DNA of 64,000 nt, taken from a bacterium GBS-1. GTDB lineage: Bacteria; Synergistota; GBS-1. The stretch covers positions 91,606 through 155,605 of the forward strand of contig LEKQ01000015.1 of the NCBI GenBank assembly GCA_001443005.1, given 5' to 3'. Shown piece by piece: positions 55,841 through 64,000 of this stretch; within the stretch, counting starts at the first letter, position 1; every line of letters starts with the position of its first letter. Below the pieces are notes generated by a model that was given only the letters and a program-made list of their open reading frames with translations, did not search any database and had not been told where the DNA came from. A program made the translations under genes and the position numbers.

Positions 55841-56675
55841 GAGACTGAGCCTTCCTTCCAAATCCAGCATTGGTTATTAACCCCACCACCTCTATATCTA
55901 CCTTAGACACAACCATACCCGTTAACTCCTCCAACCTATTCTTTATATAGAACTGCAAACCCCTTAGAAGCTTCCTCATAGAAATACCATAAACAACCTC
56001 AACCTTAAGCTCCATTTCAATATTGCCTTCCTCTGGAAAGCCCAGCGCAACCTGCCTAACGAAAACGTAAGGAGAGTGTTCCTCAACGAGAACCCTTATC
56101 AAGCCTTTAAAAACGTTTTCCGATATAGAGAGCCTACCATAGAAGCTAAAAGGCGGCCTAACTATTACTTTTTCCCCAATCTCTTCCTTTCCACCGGAGA
56201 AGAAAAGCTTTATTCTCCCCACAAGCTTTCCCCTAAAGCCGCGCTCCACTTCTACCAAAGGAACAGGAATTACATGCTTTCCACCCTTCTCTCTCTCTTG
56301 TTTAGCTTGAATTATCTCCGTTAGAGAGGCAATCTCATCTATGTAGATGATCTTAGAAGGATAAGGTAGTTCCAAGTTTTCGCATATTTTCCTGGCCATC
56401 TCCTCCGAAGTTGCCAAAAGAAGAATTTTATCTGGAGCTTCCTTCTTAATTCTACCGATGATCTCCATTCTGTGATCATCATACTGAAAGAGAGCTCGCC
56501 TTATAGCCTTGACCTTACTTATCTCGCTTTTAGCTGAAACTCCAGCAACTATCCGTCCATCTTTTATAAGCAAGCCATCATCTATGATATATCTAATGCC
56601 GTAGCTTAACGCTAAGGGCAAAGCCCTCTGACTTTTTCCTGTACCGCTTGGCCCTATAAATGCATATACCTCCAA
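55827..56675 (-). CDS. Fusion of a P-loop NTPase domain and an Asp23/Gls24-like domain
   Basis: 282 residues. Residues 1-170 form a small P-loop domain: Walker A GPSGTGKS at 8-15, a DDG/D-x-x-x-E set, 'DDHRMEIIGRIKKEAPDKILLLATSEEMARKICE' and 'IIYIDEIAS'. Residues about 185-270 resemble the Asp23 alkaline-shock domain: 'SISENVFKGLIRVLVEEH', 'KVEVVYGISMRKLLRGLQFYIKNRLEELTGMVVSKVDIEVVGL'. Asp23 proteins gather near the membrane in stress or lipid metabolism. The role of the ATPase part is unknown. ATG start, 18 nt after murA. Confidence 0.83.
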   Translation of the reverse strand: MEVYAFIGPSGTGKSQRALPLALSYGIRYIIDDGLLIKDGRIVAGVSAKSEISKVKAIRRALFQYDDHRMEIIGRIKKEAPDKILLLATSEEMARKICENLELPYPSKIIYIDEIASLTEIIQAKQEREKGGKHVIPVPLVEVERGFRGKLVGRIKLFFSGGKEEIGEKVIVRPPFSFYGRLSISENVFKGLIRVLVEEHSPYVFVRQVALGFPEEGNIEMELKVEVVYGISMRKLLRGLQFYIKNRLEELTGMVVSKVDIEVVGLITNAGFGRKAQSHGGD

Positions 56676-56693
56676 GCTTATATAGCCTCGCTT

Positions 56694-57956
56694 TCAATCT
56701 TCCTCCCTCGTGATCCTAGCACCTAAGGATGAAAGATTCTCAACGAAGCTCTCATATCCTCTATCTATATGCTCAGCCTTAGATACCACTGTAATTCCAG
56801 TGGCTGACAAGCCAGCTAAAACTAGGGCAGCTCCTGCTCTCAGATCGGTTGCGATAACCTGAGCACCGCTTAAAGACTCTACCCCATCGATTATCGCACT
56901 ATTTCCTTCAACCCTTATATTAGCACCCATGCGCCTTAACTCCGAAACGTGCATAAACCTGTTCTCAAAAATGGTTTCCGTGATAATACTTGTACCTTTA
57001 GCAATTGAAAGTAACGACATCATCTGAGCCTGAAGATCTGTTGGGAAACCTGGATAAGGAAGGGTAGTTATCTTTATACCGGAAAGTCGCTCCACGAAGG
57101 AAGCTTCAATCCAATTCTCCCCATGCTCCACCCTCACTCCAGCCTCGTTAAGCTTCGCAAGAAGTGCCTCCATGTGAAAGGGGTTAACATTCTCAACTCT
57201 AATATTACCCTTAGTTATCACACCAGCTATTATATATGTTCCGGCAACTATTCTATCTGGGATTACGGAGATTTCACTCCCCTTAAGCTCCTCAACTCCC
57301 TTTATAACTATGGTGCTCTCTCCATCCCTACCTATATCCACCCCCATCTTGTAAAGCAAATCCATGAGATTATGTATTTCAGGCTCTCGCGCCGCATTCT
57401 CTATAACTGTAGTCCCTTTAGCTAGAGTAGCCGCCATGATTATGTTTTCGGTAGCTCCTACGCTCGGAAAGTCAAGATATATCTTAGCTCCCCTAAGCTT
57501 TCCATCAGCCTTAGCCTCTATATAACCATGCTTTATGGCTATCTCAGCACCCATTAAAGAAAACCCTTTGAGATGCAAGTCTATAGGACGGGTCCCAATG
57601 GGACATCCACCAGGAAGAGGCAAGACAACCTTGCCTTTTTTGGAAAGAAGCGGTCCGAGTATTAACACGGAGGCTCTCATCTTCCTCATCAAATCATAAG
57701 GAACCTCTCCCTTGATATCCTTAGGCGCAACCAAAGACAAAGAATTTCCTTCTCTTTCCGGCAAAAATCCCATAAAGGATAGTATGCTTTCCATTGTCTC
57801 AACATCCTTAAGGTGGGGGACGTTTCTAAGTAAGAGTCTCTCACCCTCACCCATAAGAATGGAAGCAGCCATCAAAGGTAACGCTGCATTCTTAGCTCCC
57901 TGAATTCTCAACCTCCCGGTTATGGGTTTACCACCCTCTATAACTATCTTGCTCAT
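56694..57956 (-). CDS. murA: UDP-N-acetylglucosamine 1-carboxyvinyltransferase
   Basis: First step of peptidoglycan synthesis, transferring enolpyruvate to UDP-GlcNAc. About 420 residues with the N-terminal [15 protein letters not shown], the fosfomycin-target cysteine in [19 protein letters not shown] (near residue 116) and [12 protein letters not shown] [13 protein letters not shown]. The cysteine is intact, so it should be fosfomycin-sensitive. ATG 57956 has GGAGG 6 nt upstream; the ATG at 57983 would overlap wecB by 4 nt and add nine residues. Confidence 0.97.
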   Translation of the reverse strand: MSKIVIEGGKPITGRLRIQGAKNAALPLMAASILMGEGERLLLRNVPHLKDVETMESILSFMGFLPEREGNSLSLVAPKDIKGEVPYDLMRKMRASVLILGPLLSKKGKVVLPLPGGCPIGTRPIDLHLKGFSLMGAEIAIKHGYIEAKADGKLRGAKIYLDFPSVGATENIIMAATLAKGTTVIENAAREPEIHNLMDLLYKMGVDIGRDGESTIVIKGVEELKGSEISVIPDRIVAGTYIIAGVITKGNIRVENVNPFHMEALLAKLNEAGVRVEHGENWIEASFVERLSGIKITTLPYPGFPTDLQAQMMSLLSIAKGTSIITETIFENRFMHVSELRRMGANIRVEGNSAIIDGVESLSGAQVIATDLRAGAALVLAGLSATGITVVSKAEHIDRGYESFVENLSSLGARITREED

Positions 57957-57979
57957 CTTACCCCTCCCATCAAGATAAA

Positions 57980-59083
57980 TCAAAGATAAGCCTCCAATAT
58001 GGTAGCTATCCTCTCCGATGCCCTTCCATCACCATAGGGATTCACCGCTTTTCTCATTCTATCATATGCTTCTTTATTTTCAAGGAGTAATGAAACCTCC
58101 CTCACTATTCTTTCTCTGCTTCTACCCACAAGCTTAACGACCCCTGCTTCCAACGCCTCGGGACGCTCCGTCTTCTCCCTTATAACGAGCACAGGGACGC
58201 CTAAGGAGGGAGCTTCCTCTTGAATACCCCCCGAATCCGTCAAAACGATATAGGATCTCTTCATAAGGTGAACAAAGGGAACGTAAGAAAGGGGATCGGT
58301 GAAAAGATACCTATCCCCCTTAAGAACGCTAAAGGCGGTCTCCCTTACCTCAGGGTTAAGATGCAATGGTATAACGATTAGGATATCCTTAAAAGAATCA
58401 TGAATTAGATTCAAAGCGGAGCATATCTCAACTAACGGTTCTCCCCAGCTCTCTCTCCTATGAAAGGTTACGAGGATTATCCTGCCATCCCAAGAGGACA
58501 ATCTTTCTAGCTCTCCTCTGAACTCAAACTCTATAGATGAGATCCTCAAGAGGGCGTCTACAACCGTGTTTCCCGTTATAAATATCCGAGTTTCCTCTAT
58601 ACCCTCATCCAGAAGGTTTTGAGCAGCTCTTTTGGTAGGGGCAAAGCATAGCTCAGATAGAATATCAGCTACCCTTCTATTAAGTTCCTCTGGAAAAGGA
58701 TTATACATATCCCCCGTCCTCAAGCCTGCCTCCACATGCCCCAGAGCGATCTTAAGATAGTAGGCAGCTAAGCTACCTGCAAGGGTGGTGGTAGTATCAC
58801 CATGAACCAAAACCATATCGGGCTTTTCCCTTTCAAGAACCTCAACCACACCTGTTAGGGCCTCCTTAGTTATGTAAGCTAAGGTTTGACGCCCCCTCAT
58901 CAATGAGAGATCATAGTCGGGCTTTATCGAAAATATATCCAAAACCGTATCCAGCATTTCTCGATGCTGAGCTGTAACCAAAACCTTAACATCGAAGGTG
59001 CCTTTTTGCTTCAAAACCTCATAAACTGGAGCCATCTTTATGGCTTCAGGACGCGTCCCAAATATCAAAACCACCTTTCTCAT
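57980..59083 (-). CDS. wecB: UDP-N-acetylglucosamine 2-epimerase (non-hydrolysing)
   Basis: Interconverts UDP-GlcNAc and UDP-ManNAc for surface polysaccharides. 367 residues: FGTRPEAIKMAPVY, LVTAQHREMLD, HVEAGLRTGDMYNPFPEELNRR, TFHRRESWG, and TDSGGIQEEAPSLGVPVLVIREKTERPE. All are typical. ATG, 3 nt after the wecA-like gene. Confidence 0.96.
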   Translation of the reverse strand: MRKVVLIFGTRPEAIKMAPVYEVLKQKGTFDVKVLVTAQHREMLDTVLDIFSIKPDYDLSLMRGRQTLAYITKEALTGVVEVLEREKPDMVLVHGDTTTTLAGSLAAYYLKIALGHVEAGLRTGDMYNPFPEELNRRVADILSELCFAPTKRAAQNLLDEGIEETRIFITGNTVVDALLRISSIEFEFRGELERLSSWDGRIILVTFHRRESWGEPLVEICSALNLIHDSFKDILIVIPLHLNPEVRETAFSVLKGDRYLFTDPLSYVPFVHLMKRSYIVLTDSGGIQEEAPSLGVPVLVIREKTERPEALEAGVVKLVGRSRERIVREVSLLLENKEAYDRMRKAVNPYGDGRASERIATILEAYL

Positions 59084-59086
59084 ATC

Positions 59087-61013
<1,927 letters not shown>

Positions 61014-61037
61014 CTATGGAAACACCTCCAAAAGACC

Positions 61038-61072
61038 AAAAAAATAGCCAGTGACTCATTTAAGTCACTGGC
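61038..61072 (-). terminator. Rho-independent terminator of the decarboxylase operon
   Basis: Perfect 10-bp stem (arms 61072-61063 and 61056-61047, 6-nt loop) then UA and seven U (61044-61038) on the minus strand, 20 nt past the beta-subunit gene. Only 24 nt remain before the rpiB-upp start, so that gene's promoter must overlap this element or lie inside the decarboxylase operon, or it depends on readthrough. Confidence 0.88.
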
Positions 61073-61092
61073 CCTTAAAAGCACTTAAGAGA

Positions 61093-62214
61093 TCACCTTA
61101 AGATAGCCAGCATGACCCCTGCTGCAACCGCGGTGCCTATCACCCCAGCGACATTCGGCCCCATGGCGTGCATCAAGACGAAGTTCCCAGGGTTCTCCTT
61201 CTGAACAACCCTCTGACATACCCTTGCAGCCATAGGTACAGCAGAAACACCAGCAGCACCTATAACAGGGTTTATCTTCCTCTTAAGGAAAAGGTTCAAC
61301 ACCTTGGCAAATAAAACCCCACCAGCCGTGCTAGCCATGAAGGCCACAAGCCCAAGAAGGATTATACCCAAAGTTTTTAAGTTAAGAAAGCTTTTAGCCT
61401 CCATAGTAGCACCAACCGTAAGCCCAAGCATTATCGTCACTATGTTTATCAGCTCGTTCTGAGCAGTCTTGGAAAGCCTCTCAGTCACTCCACACTCCCT
61501 AAGAAGATTACCAAACATAAGTAAACCAATTAAGGGAACAGAAGCAGGAAGAAGAAGTCCACTAACTATCAAGGTCATTATCGGGAAAATCACCTTCTCA
61601 AGCTTGGATACAGGCCTAAGCTGCTCCATAACTATCGCCCTCTCCTCACGCGTCGTCAAAAGATGTATCACAGGCGGCTGAATCAAAGGAACAAGCGACA
61701 TGTAAGAGTAAGCAGCAACTGCTATCGGCCCCAAAAGATGAGGCGCAAGCTTCATCGTCAAATATATGGCAGTGGGACCATCAGCACCACCTATTATCCC
61801 AATGGAGGCCGCCTCCCTTATGCTAAAACCCAAAAGCATAGCCCCTACAAGGGATATGAAAACCCCAAGCTGAGCCGCAGCCCCAAGTATGAAAGTTATG
61901 GGATTGGCAAGCAAAGGCCCAAAGTCAGTTAAAGCACCTATGCCCAAAAATATCAAACACGGGTAAATCTCATGCTTCGTCCCAAAGTATATGTAGTAGA
62001 GCAACCCACCCTCCTCCATTATCCCAGAAAGGGGAAGGTTCGCTATTATGCAACCAGTGGCTATGGGAACTAAAAGGAGAGGCTCAAAACCCTTCCCTAT
62101 GGCAAGGTAAAGCAACGTCAAACCAACAAGGATCATCAAAAGGTTGCCCCAGGTTAAGCCAGCAAAGCCAGAGCTCTCAAAGATCACTACGGCCTTGCTT
62201 AACATACCCTCCAT
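61093..62214 (-). CDS. oadB: Na+-translocating decarboxylase beta subunit
   Basis: Integral membrane subunit that pumps Na+ outward while decarboxylating carboxybiotin. 373 residues, about ten membrane segments, with [21 protein letters not shown] (the conserved Asp in the ion path), [14 protein letters not shown] and [19 protein letters not shown] near the C-terminus. This form serves oxaloacetate, methylmalonyl-CoA or glutaconyl-CoA decarboxylases. The alpha subunit here suggests an acyl-CoA substrate. Confidence 0.95.
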   Translation of the reverse strand: MEGMLSKAVVIFESSGFAGLTWGNLLMILVGLTLLYLAIGKGFEPLLLVPIATGCIIANLPLSGIMEEGGLLYYIYFGTKHEIYPCLIFLGIGALTDFGPLLANPITFILGAAAQLGVFISLVGAMLLGFSIREAASIGIIGGADGPTAIYLTMKLAPHLLGPIAVAAYSYMSLVPLIQPPVIHLLTTREERAIVMEQLRPVSKLEKVIFPIMTLIVSGLLLPASVPLIGLLMFGNLLRECGVTERLSKTAQNELINIVTIMLGLTVGATMEAKSFLNLKTLGIILLGLVAFMASTAGGVLFAKVLNLFLKRKINPVIGAAGVSAVPMAARVCQRVVQKENPGNFVLMHAMGPNVAGVIGTAVAAGVMLAILR

Positions 62215-62229
62215 AGCAAAACCTCCCCC

Positions 62230-62703
62230 TCAACCTATAACCACAAGGGTATCCCCAGTGTTCACCGAATCCCCACCAGAAACCGCAACCTTCCTAACAA
62301 CCCCAGAAACAGGCGCAAATATCTCATTCTCCATCTTCATAGCCTCAAGAACCAAAAGAAGATCACCCTTAGATACACTATCCCCCTCCTTAACCAAAAC
62401 CCTCAATATCTTACCAGGCATGGGAGCAGATACCACAACCCCACCAGCCTGGGCCAGATCCTTAACCTCCCTCTTAGGCGCAGACACAATAGCACCCGAA
62501 ACCGGAGAGGAAGTCACCGCTGGCACAGGTTCAGGTGTAGGTTTAGGCGCTGGTGTAGGCGTAAACGTCGGCATAGATGGTGGCTGAGCCTGAACCTGAG
62601 GCCTGGACTCAACCCCCGAAGATAAAGAAGTTATCTCCTCAACCTCCACCTCATAACTTTTACCATTGATGGTTATCTTAAAGAACTTCTTATTCATGCT
62701 CAA
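62230..62703 (-). CDS. Biotin carboxyl carrier subunit of the decarboxylase
   Basis: 157 residues: a short N-terminal beta part ([18 protein letters not shown]), a flexible Pro/Thr/Ala/Val linker (about 35-75), and a biotinyl domain (about 88-157) with the biotin lysine in EAMKMEN (Lys123 counting from the first Met). It carries carboxybiotin between the alpha and beta subunits. Overlaps the gamma gene by 14 nt and precedes the beta gene by 15 nt. Confidence 0.95.
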   Translation of the reverse strand: MSMNKKFFKITINGKSYEVEVEEITSLSSGVESRPQVQAQPPSMPTFTPTPAPKPTPEPVPAVTSSPVSGAIVSAPKREVKDLAQAGGVVVSAPMPGKILRVLVKEGDSVSKGDLLLVLEAMKMENEIFAPVSGVVRKVAVSGGDSVNTGDTLVVIG

Positions 62704-63094
62704 TCCCCCCTATCATAGATTCTATCTTAGCGCTCTCCCTCCAAAGACTCCTTCCAAAATTAGGAACCCTCCAAACCCTGTAAACGTAAGGCCTACCACC
62801 GCTAAAAGCAGCTATAGCAGCCGCTATGGCAACTATATCCCCATCAAGGTCAGGCAACGAAACAGGCCTCGGCAGCTCCTCCTTAAGAAGAACCGCCTCC
62901 TCCTTCTCTTGAGAAGGTAAAGACCTCCCAACTTCCTCCACTTTAGGAGCACCTTCAAGAACCCGCGCAACATACTTTATAAGCACCATCATCAAGGCTA
63001 AGCCACCTAAAACTAGAAAAACCATGCTCATCGCAACCACAGAAAGCCCTAAGGCACCACTTAAGCTGTTTAAAGAATCCATACCTAAAACCAC
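62690..63094 (-). CDS. Na+-translocating decarboxylase gamma/delta subunit (OadG family)
   Basis: 134 residues with one N-terminal membrane anchor (about 14-42), a charged linker, then an Ala-rich '[15 protein letters not shown]' and '[21 protein letters not shown]' tail as in MmdD/OadG. It anchors the carboxyltransferase to the beta subunit. Identification rests mainly on size, topology and operon position. Confidence 0.88.
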   Translation of the reverse strand: MVLGMDSLNSLSGALGLSVVAMSMVFLVLGGLALMMVLIKYVARVLEGAPKVEEVGRSLPSQEKEEAVLLKEELPRPVSLPDLDGDIVAIAAAIAAFSGGRPYVYRVWRVPNFGRSLWRESAKIESMIGGIEHE

Positions 63095-63098
63095 CCCT

Positions 63099-64000
63099 TT
63101 AAACCGGCATCACACCATGCTTCTTCTTAGGCCTACCCTCCCTCTTACCTAAAGCCATGGAAAGGGACTCAATTAAAGCAGGCCTGGTCTCCTCAGGCTT
63201 TATAACCCTGTCAACAAAACCACGCCTCGCAGCTACATAAGGATTGGCAAACTTCTCCCTATACTCCTCTATCTTCTGCCTCCTTACCTCCTCTGGATTA
63301 GAAGCAGACTGTATCTCCTTCCTAAAGATTATGTTCGCAGCACCCTCAGCACCCATAACAGCTATCTCAGCCTGAGGCCAAGCTAATACCACATCAGCAC
63401 CAAGATCCTTACTGCACATGCCAAGATAAGCTCCACCATAAGCCTTCCTAAGTATAACAGTAAGCTTGGGTACAGTGGCCTCAGAGTAAGCATAAAGCAT
63501 CTTGGCACCATGCCTTATTATCCCACCCCACTCCTGGGCAGTCCCAGGAAGATAACCAGGAACATCAACAAAGTTAACTATGGGAATGTTAAAGGCATCG
63601 CAAAACCTTATGAAACGAGAAGCCTTGTCACAACTATCAATGTCAAGACAACCAGCTAAATGCCTCGGCTGATTGGCTATTATGCCTATAGAGTAACCAT
63701 CCAAACGAGCAAAACCTATAACTATGTTGGGAGCATATAGCTCCTGAACCTCAAAGAACTCCCCTCTATCCACAACAAGCCTTATAACATCCCTAACATC
63801 ATAAGGCTTGTTGGGATTAACAGGAACCACATCCCTCAAAGCTAACTCCATCCTCATAGGATCATCACCCAAAGACTCATAAGGAGGATCCTCCATGTTG
63901 TTCTGAGGTATGTAGCTTAAAAGCCTCCTAACTAAGGAAAAACACTCCTCCTCACTATCAGCCGCAAAGTGTGCTACACCACTTTTCTGATTGTGAGTCA
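63099..64000 (-). CDS. mmdA: Acyl-CoA decarboxylase alpha subunit (carboxyltransferase), 5' part outside window
   Basis: The frame stays open to the right edge, so about 300 C-terminal residues are present and the start is not in the window. Residues upstream of the apparent ATG at 63896 (THNQKSGVAHFAADSEEECF) match the family, so 63896 is not the start. Carboxyltransferase features: FVDVPGYLPGTAQEWGG, KAYGGAYLGMCSKDLGAD, AWPQAEIAVMGAEGA. This is the methylmalonyl-CoA/glutaconyl-CoA decarboxylase or propionyl-CoA carboxylase beta-chain type, and the operon partners favour Na+-pumping methylmalonyl-CoA decarboxylase. Confidence 0.93.
   Translation of the reverse strand, partial: THNQKSGVAHFAADSEEECFSLVRRLLSYIPQNNMEDPPYESLGDDPMRMELALRDVVPVNPNKPYDVRDVIRLVVDRGEFFEVQELYAPNIVIGFARLDGYSIGIIANQPRHLAGCLDIDSCDKASRFIRFCDAFNIPIVNFVDVPGYLPGTAQEWGGIIRHGAKMLYAYSEATVPKLTVILRKAYGGAYLGMCSKDLGADVVLAWPQAEIAVMGAEGAANIIFRKEIQSASNPEEVRRQKIEEYREKFANPYVAARRGFVDRVIKPEETRPALIESLSMALGKREGRPKKKHGVMPV

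Noticed and set aside
63897..64000. Upstream region treated as intergenic, with the decarboxylase alpha subunit starting at ATG 63896
   Set aside because: The same frame continues to the window edge and encodes the conserved KSGVAHFAAD segment, so the gene is partial and begins outside.

Overview
The window reads as chromosome of a diderm, anaerobic, probably thermophilic bacterium. Diderm: an LptC/LptD-type lipopolysaccharide export pair, a SPOR-domain RlpA, an Lnt homologue. Anaerobic amino-acid or organic-acid user: a branched-chain amino acid ABC transporter, a Na+/dicarboxylate symporter and a biotin-dependent Na+-pumping decarboxylase. Thermophily is only hinted at, by many AGA/AGG and ATA codons and very tight gene packing. 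The gene orders fba-tal-rho-(pyrG)-rpmE-thyX-yqhQ-prfA-prmC and uppS-cdsA-dxr-rseP-ispG-proS resemble those of Firmicutes, Thermotogota and Synergistota. Together with the outer-membrane genes, Synergistota or a nearby lineage is my best guess, but no rRNA is present to prove it.

Layout. All protein genes but one lie on the minus strand, so the window is best read right to left. 64000-61038: a sodium-pumping decarboxylase operon (alpha subunit cut by the window edge, gamma, biotin carrier, beta) closed by a terminator. 61013-46883: rpiB-upp fusion, wecA-like, wecB, murA, a P-loop/Asp23 fusion, uracil-DNA glycosylase, YjbQ, uppS, cdsA, rlpA, dxr, rseP, ispG, proS and an EF-hand-like protein: an envelope and isoprenoid block. 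46869-17480: a run of about 29 kb with no gap above about 26 nt, headed by a clear promoter before a Na+/dicarboxylate symporter. It contains an Asp/Glu racemase, HD-GYP protein, DUF115 protein, secG, nicotinate phosphoribosyltransferase, DegT aminotransferase, DUF4392, a BKACE-like protein, fba, transaldolase, Na+/Ca2+ exchanger, rho, M23 peptidase, HEAT protein, pyrG, exported proteins, lptC, lptD, a YqgF-DUF364 fusion, rpmE, thyX, yqhQ, prfA, prmC, phosphohexomutase and an Lnt-like protein.

17536-16748 carries the only plus-strand gene, an exported coiled-coil protein divergent from livK. 16630-10593: livKHMGF, then an ARPP-1 domain protein and a CheY-like receiver. 10576-10338: tRNA-Arg(CCG) with its own promoter and terminator. 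10258-657: rpoB, rpoC, a fumarylacetoacetate hydrolase-family protein and a YkgJ-family protein. 627-16: speD with its own promoter, a terminator-like leader hairpin and a bidirectional terminator.

No rRNA, CRISPR array, insertion sequence, prophage or integration site was seen. No gene-free stretch exceeds 300 nt; the longest, 10259-10592, holds the tRNA, its promoter and a terminator. The most interesting points are an Lnt homologue missing two catalytic residues, three uncommon domain fusions, a candidate attenuator in the speD leader, a roughly 300-residue modular insertion in RpoC, a paralogous family of exported proteins, and heavy use of TTG start codons.
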